In this document: positions 22,401-36,800 of the stretch, in pieces
How the letters are laid out: every line of letters begins with the position of its first letter
Position numbering within the stretch: the first letter of the stretch is position 1
NCBI RefSeq assembly: GCF_001649575.2
Contig: NC_051435.1
Span: 4,671,191-4,735,190 of the forward strand
DNA: 64,000 bases
Reading direction: 5' to 3'
Source: Kryptolebias marmoratus
Taxonomy: Eukaryota > Chordata > Actinopteri > Cyprinodontiformes > Rivulidae
Notes under the pieces: generated by a model
Databases searched by the model: none
Seen by the model: only the letters and a program-made list of their open reading frames with translations
Told to the model about the DNA's origin: nothing
Translations under genes and position numbers: made by a program

Positions 22401-24886
22401 AGTTGCCTATCCTGTGTCGGCACAACACTCCTCTGTCCTTTTAAGACATCTTTTTATGCTTGAAATATTTGTAGGTTAGAGTTAGCTACCTTGACAGACA
22501 AAGGATAAAAAATTATTTTGAAAAGGACCAGGCAATGGAGTAAAAATCACTGACAAAGCAGCCAATTTTTAAAGAAATTATTTCAGAAATTCTGGGAAGA
22601 CAAATATTTTGCAAGATTTTATTTAAAAATTGGAAAAAATGAAGTGAAAGTGAATTTTATATTGGCTTTGCTTGTTACCTTGTGTTTAACTGTATGGGAA
22701 TATTGTTGCCCTGCAGACACACACTGTGTCAGAGTGCAGTGACTGACAGCTGAGGCAGGTGGACGTCGAGCAGGGCTCAATGACACACATTTCATGGCCT
22801 CCCTGACAACTGATACCTTCACTCCGCTTCACGCGCCTCACCCGGCGCTCAGACTGGATTACTCAGAGTGCAGAGATTACAGCATTACAGAGACTAACAC
22901 GTTGACATAAGTAGTTACATGCAGAGTTTATTCTGTGAAGAGAGTAAAAGATCTGTGGGCTCAATGAAAACTGAACTGTGTTGCATTAAAATCAGACTTA
23001 GGCATAACTATTGATTGTTTTATTTTGTTGACAGACAGAAATCCCTTCTACTTTTTAAAGTTGTTGTGATGTGTAAACAAAACCCAAAACTGGCACACAT
23101 TTTTAACCTCTTTTTGTTTCATGAGACAACTTTTATAAAGACTTTGTGACCAGTCAGGGTTCTTTTCTATAAGAGAAAGACAAATAATCAAACACATCTA
23201 AGGACAGTTAGAGTTGTTCTTTTCTTTATTTACTTGGATTATTCTTCAGCTTGTTGTTGTTGATTTCTCTGAACAGCAGACAGCTGTATTAATTTGTTTG
23301 CATTCTTATTAAGGTTAAACATCATGTGTGCTTATCAGACAACCTTTTATTTGGCTGATTCAGTTTTGAAATGTCTTCAGATCTTCACCATGTCAATTCA
23401 AGACAGCTCGCTAAAGCAGAGTTACTCTTTTTTGTAAAATAAGTGCTGTGTGTAAGGGTACTGAGCTGCCTCTGTTTGTTTTTGTTTAATTCACCAAAAA
23501 AGAAAATCTGTGCTGTAGTGCACTGATATGGTGTAAACAGGGATGTCCTGAGCCAATCTGAAGCATTTTTTGATCATTTTTATCAATTGCTTTCGAAGCA
23601 GCTGACACTACACTCCGATCTTTGTTGTTGACTTACTGTCTATGATTTTACATCAGCTGTGCTGTAATACAGCTGCTTTAAAACAGCCTTAAGTACTTTT
23701 AATACCATAAATCTCTGATGTACTTATGGTATGTAGTCTGCAGATCTGTGCTGTAAAAAAAATATTGGATGAAATCTCAGTGCTGGCAAATACTTAACTT
23801 TAAATGACTCAAATTGGTATTCGGGACAAAAAAAAAATCTTGATTGGAGCATCCCCAGGTGTTAATGTTGTGCAGCGATGGCTTGTGAAAGACTTCGCTG
23901 TGATTGGCTGCTCTTCAGCGAATGACAGCATGAGAAGTAAAGAGGCAATGAAGACAGAAAGCTACATGCAATCTTCTTTTATTTCTTAGTTTAAAGCTTT
24001 GAAAGAAGCAACACTTTTTAGGGAACATGTAGAGAAAAACTAAAGAGCAGATGAAAATGTTTTCATAGAGCAGATGTGGACAGGATTACTGAAAATTACA
24101 AACATGCATTCTTTCTGTGTGATTTTTTTTGGCAGTGTTGATGGTTTCTTGTTACTGAATTGTGCACATCTTACAACCTTAAGTGGGCTGTATATTAACT
24201 TTATACCTTTTGATAATACTTTAAGCAAGATCATTCCACCCTGAGCTTGTTAAGAACACAGTGAAGTGCAGATTTGCTTGGAATTCTCCTCTTTGTTGGC
24301 AGCTTTGTCAGCATCTTTTTAAAAAAGCAACTCATGTTCATCTTTTTATTTTTTTACATCTCTGTTCCTGCAGAGTCACTGCAGACCTCCTCAGCTTTGA
24401 GCTGAGCCTGTAAACCAATTATCTTGATGTTATTTAATATATTACCACAGCTGAAATCATTGAGAAGCACACAAAAAGAAGAAATAAAATTTTTGAATCT
24501 GCAAGTGCTTGAGAAACAGAACCCAAGGTACTTTATGCTGTGTTAAAGGTACATCTTACAAATTCTTAAAACCTTTTATTTTTAAAGCCCACCATACTTC
24601 CTAAGCTTATTATTCATGAAATGAGTGCATGTTTTTATATCTTCTTCTGTATATGTCACATATCAAATAAAGCAAACCTTTTTAAATATTTACTTTGTAT
24701 CTGTTTATGTTTCTAAAACTTATGTTTAATTGCAGACCACATCAACACGAGTTTTGTATCTTTTTTGCATTTAATAAAATAAAATTCCTTGCTGCATGTC
24801 CTGATTTGTGTTATGTGCAGACGTTTAAGCAGCAGACGGCACAGTGCGGCGCAGTGCAGACCGAGGCGTGTCACAGCAGCACAGTC

Positions 24887-27800
24887 ATGCTTACACTGGC
24901 CAGCAAGCTGAAGAAGGACGATGGAGGAAAGACGGGCCGTGCCTCCGGAGCCTCAGACTCCACCCACAGGGTCTCCATCAGGGACCGCCTCCTGACCAAA
25001 GGTACTGGGGGCTCTGCAGTCCCTTTTAGATCTGTGGTGTCCAAGCCTCGTCGTTGAGGGTGACTGTCCTGCATATTTTAGACGGTTCTCTGCGATGACA
25101 CACCTGACTTAAATGACTGAGTGATTAAGAGAGCAGAGAAACATCTAAAACATGCAGGATGGTGGCCCTCCAGGACCAGGATTTGATGAAGTCATTTTCT
25201 GCTGCAGGAGCAAAGAAAACTGTCAGCAGGAGAAGAATTGATCCACCTCTGAAAGTAGTATATTTTAAAAGGCTTAAGACCAGTGAATCTATCTAATTAT
25301 AGAGATTACAGTTAATGCACTATCATAATAAGAAGTCTTCTCGCTCAACAATAAAGCAAAATGTATCCTGTTGGTTTTTATTGACTAAACCGATGATTGC
25401 AGACTTTATAGATCTATTCAATTTGAAGCAACAGCCTGTTTGAAAACATTCCCCCACTGTCTGGATGCCTCCTAACGTTATCAGTCCAATTGAACAAAAA
25501 TGATTGTGGTTCCTTCACTTATTTTAGAGTAATGATCTTCAGAAAATTCAATTTTCGGCTCAGCTTTAATGCACCTTTATTCCAAGTTATTCTTGGAATC
25601 CTTCTAATCATATCCAACTGATGTGTAAAGTTGGTCAAGGTTGATCAAAATGTGTTTTATAAAGAGGCCTTTTCCATGAAAGAAGTTCAGTTTTAGTCTT
25701 ATTAGACTAAACATTACCTGTCTGACTGGGAGGCATTAATTAGCTCAAGTTTTTACAGGTTTTTTTACGTAGATGGAGGGAAAAAAATGCCTCCACGAAG
25801 GATTTTTATGTTCTTAATTAGATTCATTCATCTCAAATGTATTTTGAAAATTGAAAATTCCTGTCAGGCTAAAACAATGACATAGATTGCTCACGGACAC
25901 GTCTTTGTGCCAAACAGGTGTTTAACAACTGTTGGAAAAAAACAAAACAGAACCTGAGTCAGAGCCAGTTCCAGCAAAAACAATGTCCTGTTTTTCCTTC
26001 TTTTCATCTGCTTACTTTTCTACCATCCTTTCATTTCATGGCCGTCTTCGCCAGCTGGTTTTCCCTGCCACGATGTGTTTCATGCAAATGTTGTTCTTTT
26101 TATTTCTTATTTTTGTGCAGTTTGTACATTACACATTCTGCAGAAAAGCTTTGTCTAAAGCAGAAGGGTTGGATTGTTAGCTCTTTGAATATATTGGCCT
26201 AACTATGCATTATTCCAACCACTTGATATTTTAGGCACCAACATCCTGAAGAGACTTATCTCATACTAAGCTCAGTTGAATAATGTTTACAGAAAAAGCA
26301 TTTTTACACCTTCCAAAGTAAATCAGTGAGGTTACAACAAATGTGGCAGTACATTTAATGGATACACACCACATCCTCAATATTTACTCTTCTTTTCCTA
26401 ATTTTAATTCATTTTTCTTTTTTTTCCCAACAGAAGTAGCAGAACTCGAAGCCAATCTTCCTAGTAAGTATGCCTTAAATTTGTGTACTCATAAATTAAT
26501 ATTTTTTGGTCATTATTAGCAAATTGTTGTGCTATTTGTAGGTGTGGGTCATGACTTTCGATCATAACATTTTTACCAGTAAACAGGCAAATTAACTGAA
26601 AATTTAACATAAGTCAAAAGTTTGTTCAGTATCCTAATGTTTGTATCAAAAAACCTGTTTCCTTCTGATGCTTTCATCAAAGTCCAACATGCTGTAGATT
26701 TCCAGCTCCGCCACATAAATCTTTCTGTATGAAGCAGAAAATGAGTTGTGGTTCTAAATATAAACATGTTTGCTGAGGGTCTCAGGGGGCTTAACGCTCG
26801 TTTTATTTCTGGCCTTGGGAGATATTTGCTCAAACAGCTTCTACGCTGCACAGGCTTTAATTTGAGAGTTTCCTCTGTGGTGTACATCAGCCTTATTAGG
26901 CACCAGAAGAGTCAGAAACACGCACAAGGTCAGTTCATCATGGCTGGTTTGACTCAACGTAGCACGCTTACTGTTCAGTGTGTGCTGACGAGAACCACCT
27001 GTCAGATGGCAACAAAACAGCTTATTAAAACTAAACTAACAACATTCCCATGAAAAGAATTGTTATTTTGCTTTCGGGTGTAAGAAGCACTGCTGCCATT
27101 TTGCCTGTAACTCCTCTGTTGTCTGTTGTTTTGACTGGATGCTGTTAAAACTGGATAATCTGTGCACAGCAACAGCAGGATTTGATTTATAAATAATTTC
27201 ATTTGCATAGCCTACCTGATCAGTACACCAGCATTGTCTGACAGAAACAAGGACATTGCTCAGCAGAAGAGGGAAATAAGAGGCAAACTAAAGGCAAATT
27301 AAATTCACTGATGGATTCAAAGCAACATGAGGTGAAGCTTTGGATTTCAAATGAAAGCACTGACGTACATGTCTTTAATATATTATATTATTTGGTTTGT
27401 CATTGTTTGGGTATCCAAATTAAAGAATGTTTTTATTTTCTCAGTGTTTTTTCACATATTTTCATTGAGGTAAATACATAAATCAGTCATTTCATATCTG
27501 TTTTTACATGCTGAATACATTCAAGCTTAAACCAGAACAATTATTCATCAAAAAGAGCAGAAGAAACAAAGCAGATTTAATAAAAAGGACTTTGTTGACC
27601 CTGAGATGAGGAGGAACATTGAACCTTTTGGAGAAATGTCTTTTGGTGCTATATTTAAGGAGCTATTTCAGCATTTCTTTAATTTCTGTAAAAATGCACC
27701 AGGTGGATGAGGAATGCATTATATTAGTTTGATTTTGTTTACCTCGTTTCATGCTTATGTTTTTAAGATAAAAGTCATTGCCTCAAATCCTGTTTTAAAC

Positions 27801-30800
27801 TCCTTCATGTTAAAAGAAATTCTCAGATTTTTATCCGTCAGATGCCGTGGTGAGTCAGTAATTGAGCTCCTGTGACAATCTGGAGATAATCGAGCGATCT
27901 CTGCTTCACCGTGCTCGAACACAAATGAGATTTCCCCCTTCAAGTTTAATAAACTCTGAACAGATCATTGTCACATTGTTCAGTTAGATTACACAACCCA
28001 AAACACATCAACGAGAAGAAAAATAGAACAAAAAAGTCACTCTGCAGTTCTTCATATTTCAGGCAGTACCTGTCCTCAAACACCAGGGGGGAATATGGTG
28101 CCACTGGGACAGCTAAAGGCAAATTATTAGTCATACAGCTGAAACAAATTGTGGTTTCCAAAAGGACTTAATGGGAAAGAAATCAGTTTATTGATTTTAA
28201 TACCTCAAAGGAAGTAATAAGATGTTATTGTAAACCTTCATGGAGCTGCTTCTGACTCAAACGCCTGACTATAAAACTTGATAAATGTTGTTTCTGCTCC
28301 CGTCACATTGCAGGCACATGCAAAGCCAGTTTCCCAGATGAGAACAAGCTGCATCATTTTCAGCTGTCAGTGTCTCCTGGTAAGAAGAATCTTCTTCTTT
28401 TGTCCTGTATCACCTCATACATTTACTTCATTCTGTTTTGGTAATATTACATAAAGCTACATGCAGTGTAAAACTTTAAAATCAAAAGTATAGAAGAAGA
28501 AAACCCCTCAGAAATGTGTTAATATTGTTTGCAGGTTGAAGGGAACAGTTTTCGTATGGAGAGCGAGCCTGTCGGTGTTAGCAGCTTGTCTCTGATTTTT
28601 TTTGTGCGTATTCATTCCCACTGAAAGGCACTCTGAGCTCCATTTGTATTTCTGCATTACCTCTGCACTTTCATCAATCCCAAAGTTCGTTCTGCTTGCT
28701 CAGCAGTGTTCGGAGCTAAATGGGCTACCTGTCGAGTGTTGTACAACACAAACACACTGATGTGGAATTACACCAGAAGGCTGTCTTACTCGTCACTTCC
28801 TGTTCCCCTCCTGTCATGGACAAACTCTGTCTAAATCCGTCTCATTACCATTTAGAAAGAGCGGCAAACATCAAATGCATAATGACGCACAAGTTGAGAC
28901 AAATTTAAAGCAGTTTTCCTTGTTCTTTTTGCTTGTGTTGGTTTTAATTAGTGATAGAAAATGATGGAAATGCTAATTTAGTTATGAAAAGTGAATAAAG
29001 TGTTAGTACGCACTGTTTAAACAGCACCATGTTGGTAAAATTGAGCCAAATTGTTGATTGTCAAAGTTTGAGCTGCTCTCTTCTAACTTTGTTTCTCGTT
29101 TTTTATTAATTTATTCATTTTTTAAATTTTATTAGTTTCTATTGCTAATGATGTATGGAACAGTGCACAAAATACACAAACAGATGTGGTCAGAAGCTCA
29201 GAAACACAACTGCTCAGTTAAGCTTAAAAAAAGCCCAAACAGTTTAACCAGAATAAATCATATTGATCTTGTTAATAATCTGACATGACACAAAAAAGCA
29301 GAGACCAACAATGTCACACGAGGTCCAAGCGAACCTTTAAAGGCTGTGAAATGTGATATTTATACAAAGAACAGGTGAGATCTTACTGCTTCCTTCATGC
29401 TGTCATTAGTCAATACACTTTGTTGTTTAAAAATGATTTTAAATGATAATGAACTCAATATACAGTTAAATCATTAAAACGAGCCATGGCTAATGAGACC
29501 TAGAGGTCCCAATAAGTTTTAATCACCCTTTTCTATTAATGTAGTTAAAAATACATGGAGTCTCTTCTTTAAATTTTTAGTTTCTCACTTTTTTATTGGC
29601 CTTTTTTATTTCTGTAATGATTTCTGCTTATTAGTCAGTGTTATTCAGCCTATGTGTCGTACTACTTTTATGATTTAACAGGAGCTGAATCCATGTTTAT
29701 GTTTTTTTTTACGGTTGTGAGTAATCCATCCACCACTCTGCCCCTCGAACAGACACCGTGACTTCAGATTAGCTTTCACAGAGAACTTTGTAAGCGATAT
29801 CTGCAGAGAAAAGCAAAGATCAGCTGTTATAGAAAATGATTGGTGCTGCGCTTTTTTAAAGACGTGTTGATATGGAAATTGAGTTCTCAGAGAAAGACTG
29901 TCTGAATTATTTAAAACGTCTGTCTCTCCTGACACACCGCCAGTAAACCTCATCATCCGATGCTCCTTTCTCTTTTCTTTTTTTACTAAACTAAACAGAC
30001 ACCTGCATCTTATATAAATAGCAATTGTGCATGGAAAAACATCATATAACGTTACAGTATGTGCTTTTAGTTTTTTGACACTTTTTTTTGGCTGTTTTAA
30101 TTGTTCTAATTGAATGAAAGTAGATGTTTTGATATAATGCAGGGCAGAAAATGTTAAAATGCACAGGATGCTTGCCTCAGGGTCCAGGCTGTCAAGTACC
30201 CCACATGTGATGTAAAGTAAAATCATCTTGACTTGTTGTGTGGAGAATGTAGCTCGCGGCTATGTGAGGAGTTCTTACGTCGTTTTTCTTTTCCTTTTTG
30301 TTAACTTTGTTTTTTTCTGTTCTTGTTATCTTTTACATATCTGATGGGATTGATGGGTTGTTGACTCGAGCTCAGCATTATTCATGCCGAGGTTGGGCTG
30401 TCATAATTAACACATAATTACCTGGTAATTAATTTATATGCAGTGCAATCACAATCCAAATTATTTCTATTCAATTCATATGAATAAAAACAGCTGAATG
30501 GAGCAAACAAATACTGTATTTCCATCACTGTCTTCCATCATCTGATTGTTTTACTGTGTTGTGCCTCTTTCTTCTGCTTTCAAATATTGTTGGTATCAAC
30601 AGTGCTTCTCCAAGTGTTTAAATTCTGCTTTTCAATGCTCCAGTTTTTATTTAGCATTCATTAACATCATATATGTAAATACAAAGCCAATTAACACAGC
30701 ACAGCTGTGGGCAGAGTTACACTTTAACTTTACTAATGGCACAAAGAGAGGCCAGTAACTTAATGAAATGTGGTAACAAGAGAAGCTGGTACCACTAATT

Positions 30801-33800
30801 GGACCCGTGCAATCTTAAAAAAATGAACAGTATTATATTATATCAGTTCCAATAAACCCACATTCTTCTCTCATTTTCACTCCTGTCTTTCTGTTCTGTC
30901 TTCATGACATCAACATGGGCATCAAGGGTGGTGAGAGTCCATCTGATTGGACAAAAATCTTGGTAATCAGAGCGTAAATGTATGGCTCCTGGAAGACAAT
31001 CCCCAATGATTTAAGGTAGTCCAAGCAGTCTTTTGCAATATTGATATTGAGATGAGAGTAAATATTTGATAAGTTGTGCAGCCTTGCTTCTATTTAAACT
31101 AGAAAAATTTAACATTTTCTTCAAAAATGCAGCGTGAATGCTAGCTTCTAAATGACTTTTATAGCATTACAGGAGGCTTCTCAGAGGGAGATTTTCTGCA
31201 GGAGACCTCTTAGTGTGAAATATGAGACCTACAGTAAGTTGTAGGGAAACTGAGAGAGGGAGGACAGCATAGAAACCTCCAAGTATCCTTCATATCACCT
31301 GGAATGATGGATGAGACTTCCTGTTTTCGTGTTTTGTATCTGCACCACATGTTTCGAAATCCATCCAAGTATTGATGAGCGGAGTTTAAAGCAGCACACG
31401 GGTCAGCAGAAAAAGAATACGAGGCAGCAACTTTTACCAAAATGCATACTTGCAGTAAATGGACCTTGGAGAATTGCTCCTAGATTTGCACATTGTCTCA
31501 CTTCCTCTGGACTTTTGGAAGACAATGTCCACGAGAAGTTTAGATGAAATGTTGTGGACATTTCTGATCTTACTCACCACCATGTCAAACTCCAGTGCAG
31601 ATGTGAAAACAACTTTATTTTAAGTTACAAAACAAAAAAAAATAGTTTCTTTAATATTGCAATGTACAGGTTTACTTTTTAATCACATTATTACAATCTT
31701 TATATTTATTTACTCAACTTTAGTTCAAGACATTGGTCCCTTCAGCTGGATTATCTTTTCATTTTTTAAAAATGGTTTATTTTCTCACGCAGCAGCTTTG
31801 TTTTGTGGCCTCAGACCCCCCGTATCTTTGAGGAATGGGGACAGCAGCAACACTCTGAGGTGAACACGATCCGACCCGTCAGTTTGAAGTATTACTAGTG
31901 CACAGATGGAAGAAGAACTGATCCACAGATCGCCTCATTTTTCCATGTTTAGGCTTTTCTGCCTGATTTGCATGGCGATAACTGATGTTTTGCATATAGC
32001 TACAGAAAGATGCATACCAAATTTCTGATCAAATCTAAACCAGAGAGTGGAGGAATTTGAGTGGCAGCAAGAGGTTATATTTAAAGACATGAATATGTCT
32101 GTTTTCCATTATTTAATGTTAACAATAAATATTTAACATTCTCTAACACTGCTGTGTAGGTGGGCATTTTACAGAAACTTATCTTTTTGATTCTAGACAC
32201 CTAAATATATGCTCTCACACACCAATCATTTAATTTTTCTGATTTTTTTTCTTTATAAAATACTAATTTAGAGGAACTTTTAGTAAACTTTAGTGTCAGA
32301 AACCACAGCTGAGTCCCAGAAGTCTAGGGGAGTTGATATCTTGAAGAAACGAGTTGTTTCTGAGACCAAATTACTGTTAGCTGTGTGGTTGTAATAATAT
32401 GGCCTATGTTATACATGTTATTGATATTTTTTATAAACATTATATTTGGTACCAGTTGGTGAGTAGAAGCCTTCTGAGAACGTGTGTTGGACAGATTTTG
32501 ATGAAACTCTCAGAAAATAATCATTGGATGAACATCTAGGACTGATTAACTATTGGAGTCAACCAAATTCAAGATGGTTGCAACACCAAAATGGCAGATA
32601 TTGAGCTAAAATTGGGAGCGGTAGCAGCTGAGAGTCGCCCCAACACACACTGAACACTACCAAGTTGTGCGACATGCAAGGCAGTGAGCAATATTTAGTT
32701 ATGAAAATGACACATTTTTTAAAAAGTATTCCTTTGGTCTCCCTTTTCTCTAACTGAATACAAAATAGTAAAATAAGGCAAATAAAAGTACAAGAAATAA
32801 GCTACTTTTAGGTTTCTGTCTTCACTAACTGTTTCAGAAACAGTAGAAATGTTCACTAAAATACATTTAAACTTCTAGCCTTCAGTTCATATGTTTGTAA
32901 TGGGGAGAATCATAATTGCAGTAAATATATTTGGTTGTTAAATGTTTTTCAAACAGAACCTTTCTGAGTAAATGTTAACACTTTTATGCCAACAAATAAT
33001 TCAGCAAACCTCTGAATATGCGAACGTTTTATGAGGCATTATTTTGTGTTAATAAGCGGAGTACCTATTGATTTATTTATCAGCATTTAAAAACAGCTTT
33101 TTCCTTTAAACCGTTCACTTGTGCATCCTGAAATCAGAACCTCTTCAGTTTATTAATCCCAAAGGGAAGTTGCTTTAAGAGACATTGAGACAAATGTCAT
33201 TGTCTCAAAGGCACTGAGTGTAGTTTATACCCAGGATATTTGGAGTTTAAATATAAATATATGTCCATGTGCAAACAACAAAGACTGCGTGCTGAAGACA
33301 TTCATAACTTATTCATCACCTCTAGCTGTTGCTGTTATACACTTTATATTTCCTCTTTTCTTTTTTTTTCTCTTGTTAAAAATCTTCTGTTTCTTGTCCT
33401 TTCTGTGGCCATCCATCCCTGCTTTGGTTTTAACTTAGTCTTTCTTTAGTCCTCCCCATCACATTTTTCTGGACATTTTTTCAGCCAAAACATTTGTTTA
33501 CTTTAATGATTTACCTTCCGGGGTGGACAGGACAAAATTTTAATATATGCAAACAATAAAGCTATTTTACTCCCAGTAAAACCAGCAGAAAACTGGTAAA
33601 GACTGCATGTTAACCTAACAGATGTCACGTGGTCTTAAACCCAGACATTTTTTGTTGTCTTTGTGTAATAGACATTGAATAATTTTGTAAATTGTGTCAA
33701 GCTATAAACGGCAAAGGTAGAAGTTTGCTAATTACCCGTAAGTATTGCTTTGTTGAACTTTAAAATGCCTGACTGTTTAAGTGTCTGTATTGTCTCGGCA

Positions 33801-36800
33801 GGTTTTAGGACAGAAGCTTCAGGTCTGACGGATGCTGACTCCTCAGACTGCAGAGCTCATTAGATGTTCATGTGCACACCCACAGCATGATCATTACACG
33901 GCCACTTACTAAGTGCTTTCCCCTCCTGTTAGACTCTCAGGCTCAGTCAGAAGTTGTCAGAGACAGTCTACCTGTAAAAGCTCAAACACGCTCAGCAGGC
34001 ATTTAATCTCTCAGCCTAAAACTTTACGCCCTGTGAACCCTGACTCAGCTCGTTTCAGGGTGTCCTTTAAAGACCAAAAGGCTTCATAAGGTGAACCAAA
34101 TGGTCGTCCTGAGCCGTAATCAGGCTTTGTCGTAAAACCAATATCTGGACAGTGTTTTGTTGACCTACAGATGTTATCAAATGAGGTTTTCCTGAGGAAG
34201 GATGCAGCTTCTGCCTTATTATGATGCTGCTATCTCTGCAGGAGCCTTTATAGAGAGCTCTGACATGAAACAAACAGAAAATACTTTTATGAAGAAAGTT
34301 CAACGATTCTTTACTTCTGCTTCTGCTACCTTGTGTTGTTTCAATGACAAATGCACAGATTCTGTCCTTGTTGGAGAAAAAGAAACACATCAGGGACAAT
34401 CAATTCTGCTGTGATTTTCTTTTTTCTTCAAAAGTAAAACCCTGAAACTTACTGCCACATTCAAGTTTTTATGACAGAATTTTAAAGCTTCTGATAGTGA
34501 TGATGCTGACCTCAATTGTATGACAATGATAATCTTTGTCTAATAGGAATTGTTTATTATTTGTCATAAACCTATAACTCTCTGTTGAATATTGTCTTCT
34601 GTCTTTGTCTTTCTTCAGACGAGGGTTACTACCAAAGTGGGAAGTTTCAGTTTGAAATAGATGTCCCTGAAGCCTATAACATGGTGGTAAGTAGTCCAGT
34701 AATAATGGACACTAACAGGGATTAGACAAAGAAGAGTTGATTGTGCCTCTTACTGCTTTTCCTAACCCATTATCTCTGATTATTACCTTTTTTATAGCAT
34801 TGTTTAAGAATCTTGTTGTGTTTATGTTGAATATAGACTCATGAACTTTTCCATTTTGGTAATTGTGAGTGAAGCTTCTTCAGTATCATAACCTGTTCTT
34901 TATTAAACATGGTGTGTGCTGAGAGAGTAACTTGCTTGGCCAGTCAGCATATATTCTTACAATTGGACCGATCCCACCCTCGTACAACACTCATTTTTTG
35001 TTTTTTTTTGATGGCTTTGGATAAAAAACTGATTTAAATTATTAAAATAAACTCTATATTTCTTCTTTTAATTGTGCCAATCTCCAGCCTCCTAAAGTCA
35101 GATGTCTGACCAGAATATGGCATCCTAATATCACAGAAAATGGAGAGATCTGTTTAAGGTAATTGTGTCTGTTTTGTCTCCATGATTCATCTTCTCTTGT
35201 GGAACCTCCTTTTGTTTTTCCATCTTTGTTCCTCCTGGTAATAAGCTGATGGATAACCCCACTCTTACTTCTGTAGATTCACTTGAATACTTGAAGACAA
35301 CTGGATTTCCTTTATTGGTTCTGGGGTTTATCGTTCGTTCTTCTTTAGTTTGAACTGAAGAAGCCTTTCAGATGAGGAGTGATTGTGTTTTTAAACTAAA
35401 AAAGAGGTCTTTAGTGGCTCTTTGTTTAAGCACTTACTGCTATGCTGGTGAGTAATAGAAGCCATGTTAACAACTCTTAAAGTGCAAGAGTGGGAAACAG
35501 ACTTATAAATAGGCATTAGGAGATACAGTCAGACAAAGAGTAGCCACAAAGTGTCTTAGGATATGTGCAACTTTAAAATAATTGTACCCGTCTTGTTTTT
35601 TTTTTTCCCTTGCAGCTTATTGAGAGAACATTCAATTGACGGCACGGGCTGGGCACCAACCAGAACGTTAAAGGTAATTAAAATGCATTTATTTGTGTCT
35701 TTGTATAAGTTAATGTAATCTTATTAAATAATTGTTTTAGATGTCAAACATTCAGGAAGAAAAAATAACCTATAAAATAGCTTCTATTTTACAGCAGTCC
35801 AACGTCAATAATGTGGATGGTTTTGTATTTTTCTTTAAGCTCCAGTTGCAGACCAGCTTTTATGAAGATTCAGATTCAAAACCATTTTATATAGCTGGCT
35901 AAACAAAATAAAAACAGAGCCAAGGAAAAAGGTATCTATAGTAGATTTTCAGGGATCCATGACATGGTAATCCTAACAAATTAAATCAATGGATGAAAGA
36001 TGAAATGTTTTCAATGTGTCCCATGAGTCCGTTTGTTAGGATTAACAAAGGGGGGAAAAGAACTCAAAGTTAAAGAAACAATAATATTCTGCCATTTTTG
36101 TCATTGGTTGCAAGTGTGATGATGATTAAATAAACGCTGACCTTTGGAATATGATATTAGTTCACTTTGGCATTACGTGGTTGCTTTTTTTAGTGAATTT
36201 TCTCAGACAAAGGATTAGTTACTGAGCAAATTGTCGATACTAAGAATAAAGTCTTGCATGAATCATGTTTTCTTGACATTTGCTCCTGAGACCCAGTCAC
36301 ACTCGTAAAGTGTGCAATAATAAAGGCTGCATTTCTAATTTCTGTATCTCATAATGAAGTTCTTTCTTATCTGGAGGAGCAGAAACAAATGTGCTGTTTG
36401 AGTTTGAGAGCCCAGTTTTTTGCAGCCATGCCCACAAAGTCTCAGAGCTTTTATTAGTTGAAGGGTTTTTTAATTGTGATATTGTAGATATTCAAGAATA
36501 TGGAAGATAAAATGGTGACACTTCATGACTCGAGACCTTTCTTATCATCAGACACTGTTTTACTCAGCTAAACTTCTAATGTTCAAGAAATACTGAATAG
36601 GGTGAATAAAATTTTATTATTCTCTCCGGATATAATAATAAAAAAGTTGTGTAAAGTAAACTTCACAATGAAAAGCTTTTCCATACAAAGGTGTGCCTTG
36701 ACTTTTCAAGATTTACCCTTCACTGAGTTACGCTCTCCTGCGCCAGCTGTTAAAGAGTGGTTACTGAAGTTTAAACCAAGGGCGTTCTCTTCTATCCTCA

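Noticed and set aside
21964..22401. 145-codon plus-strand open frame
   Set aside because: No recognisable domain. The opposite strand just to its left reads as a decayed Tc1-like transposase tail, so this is most likely the antisense of transposon DNA.
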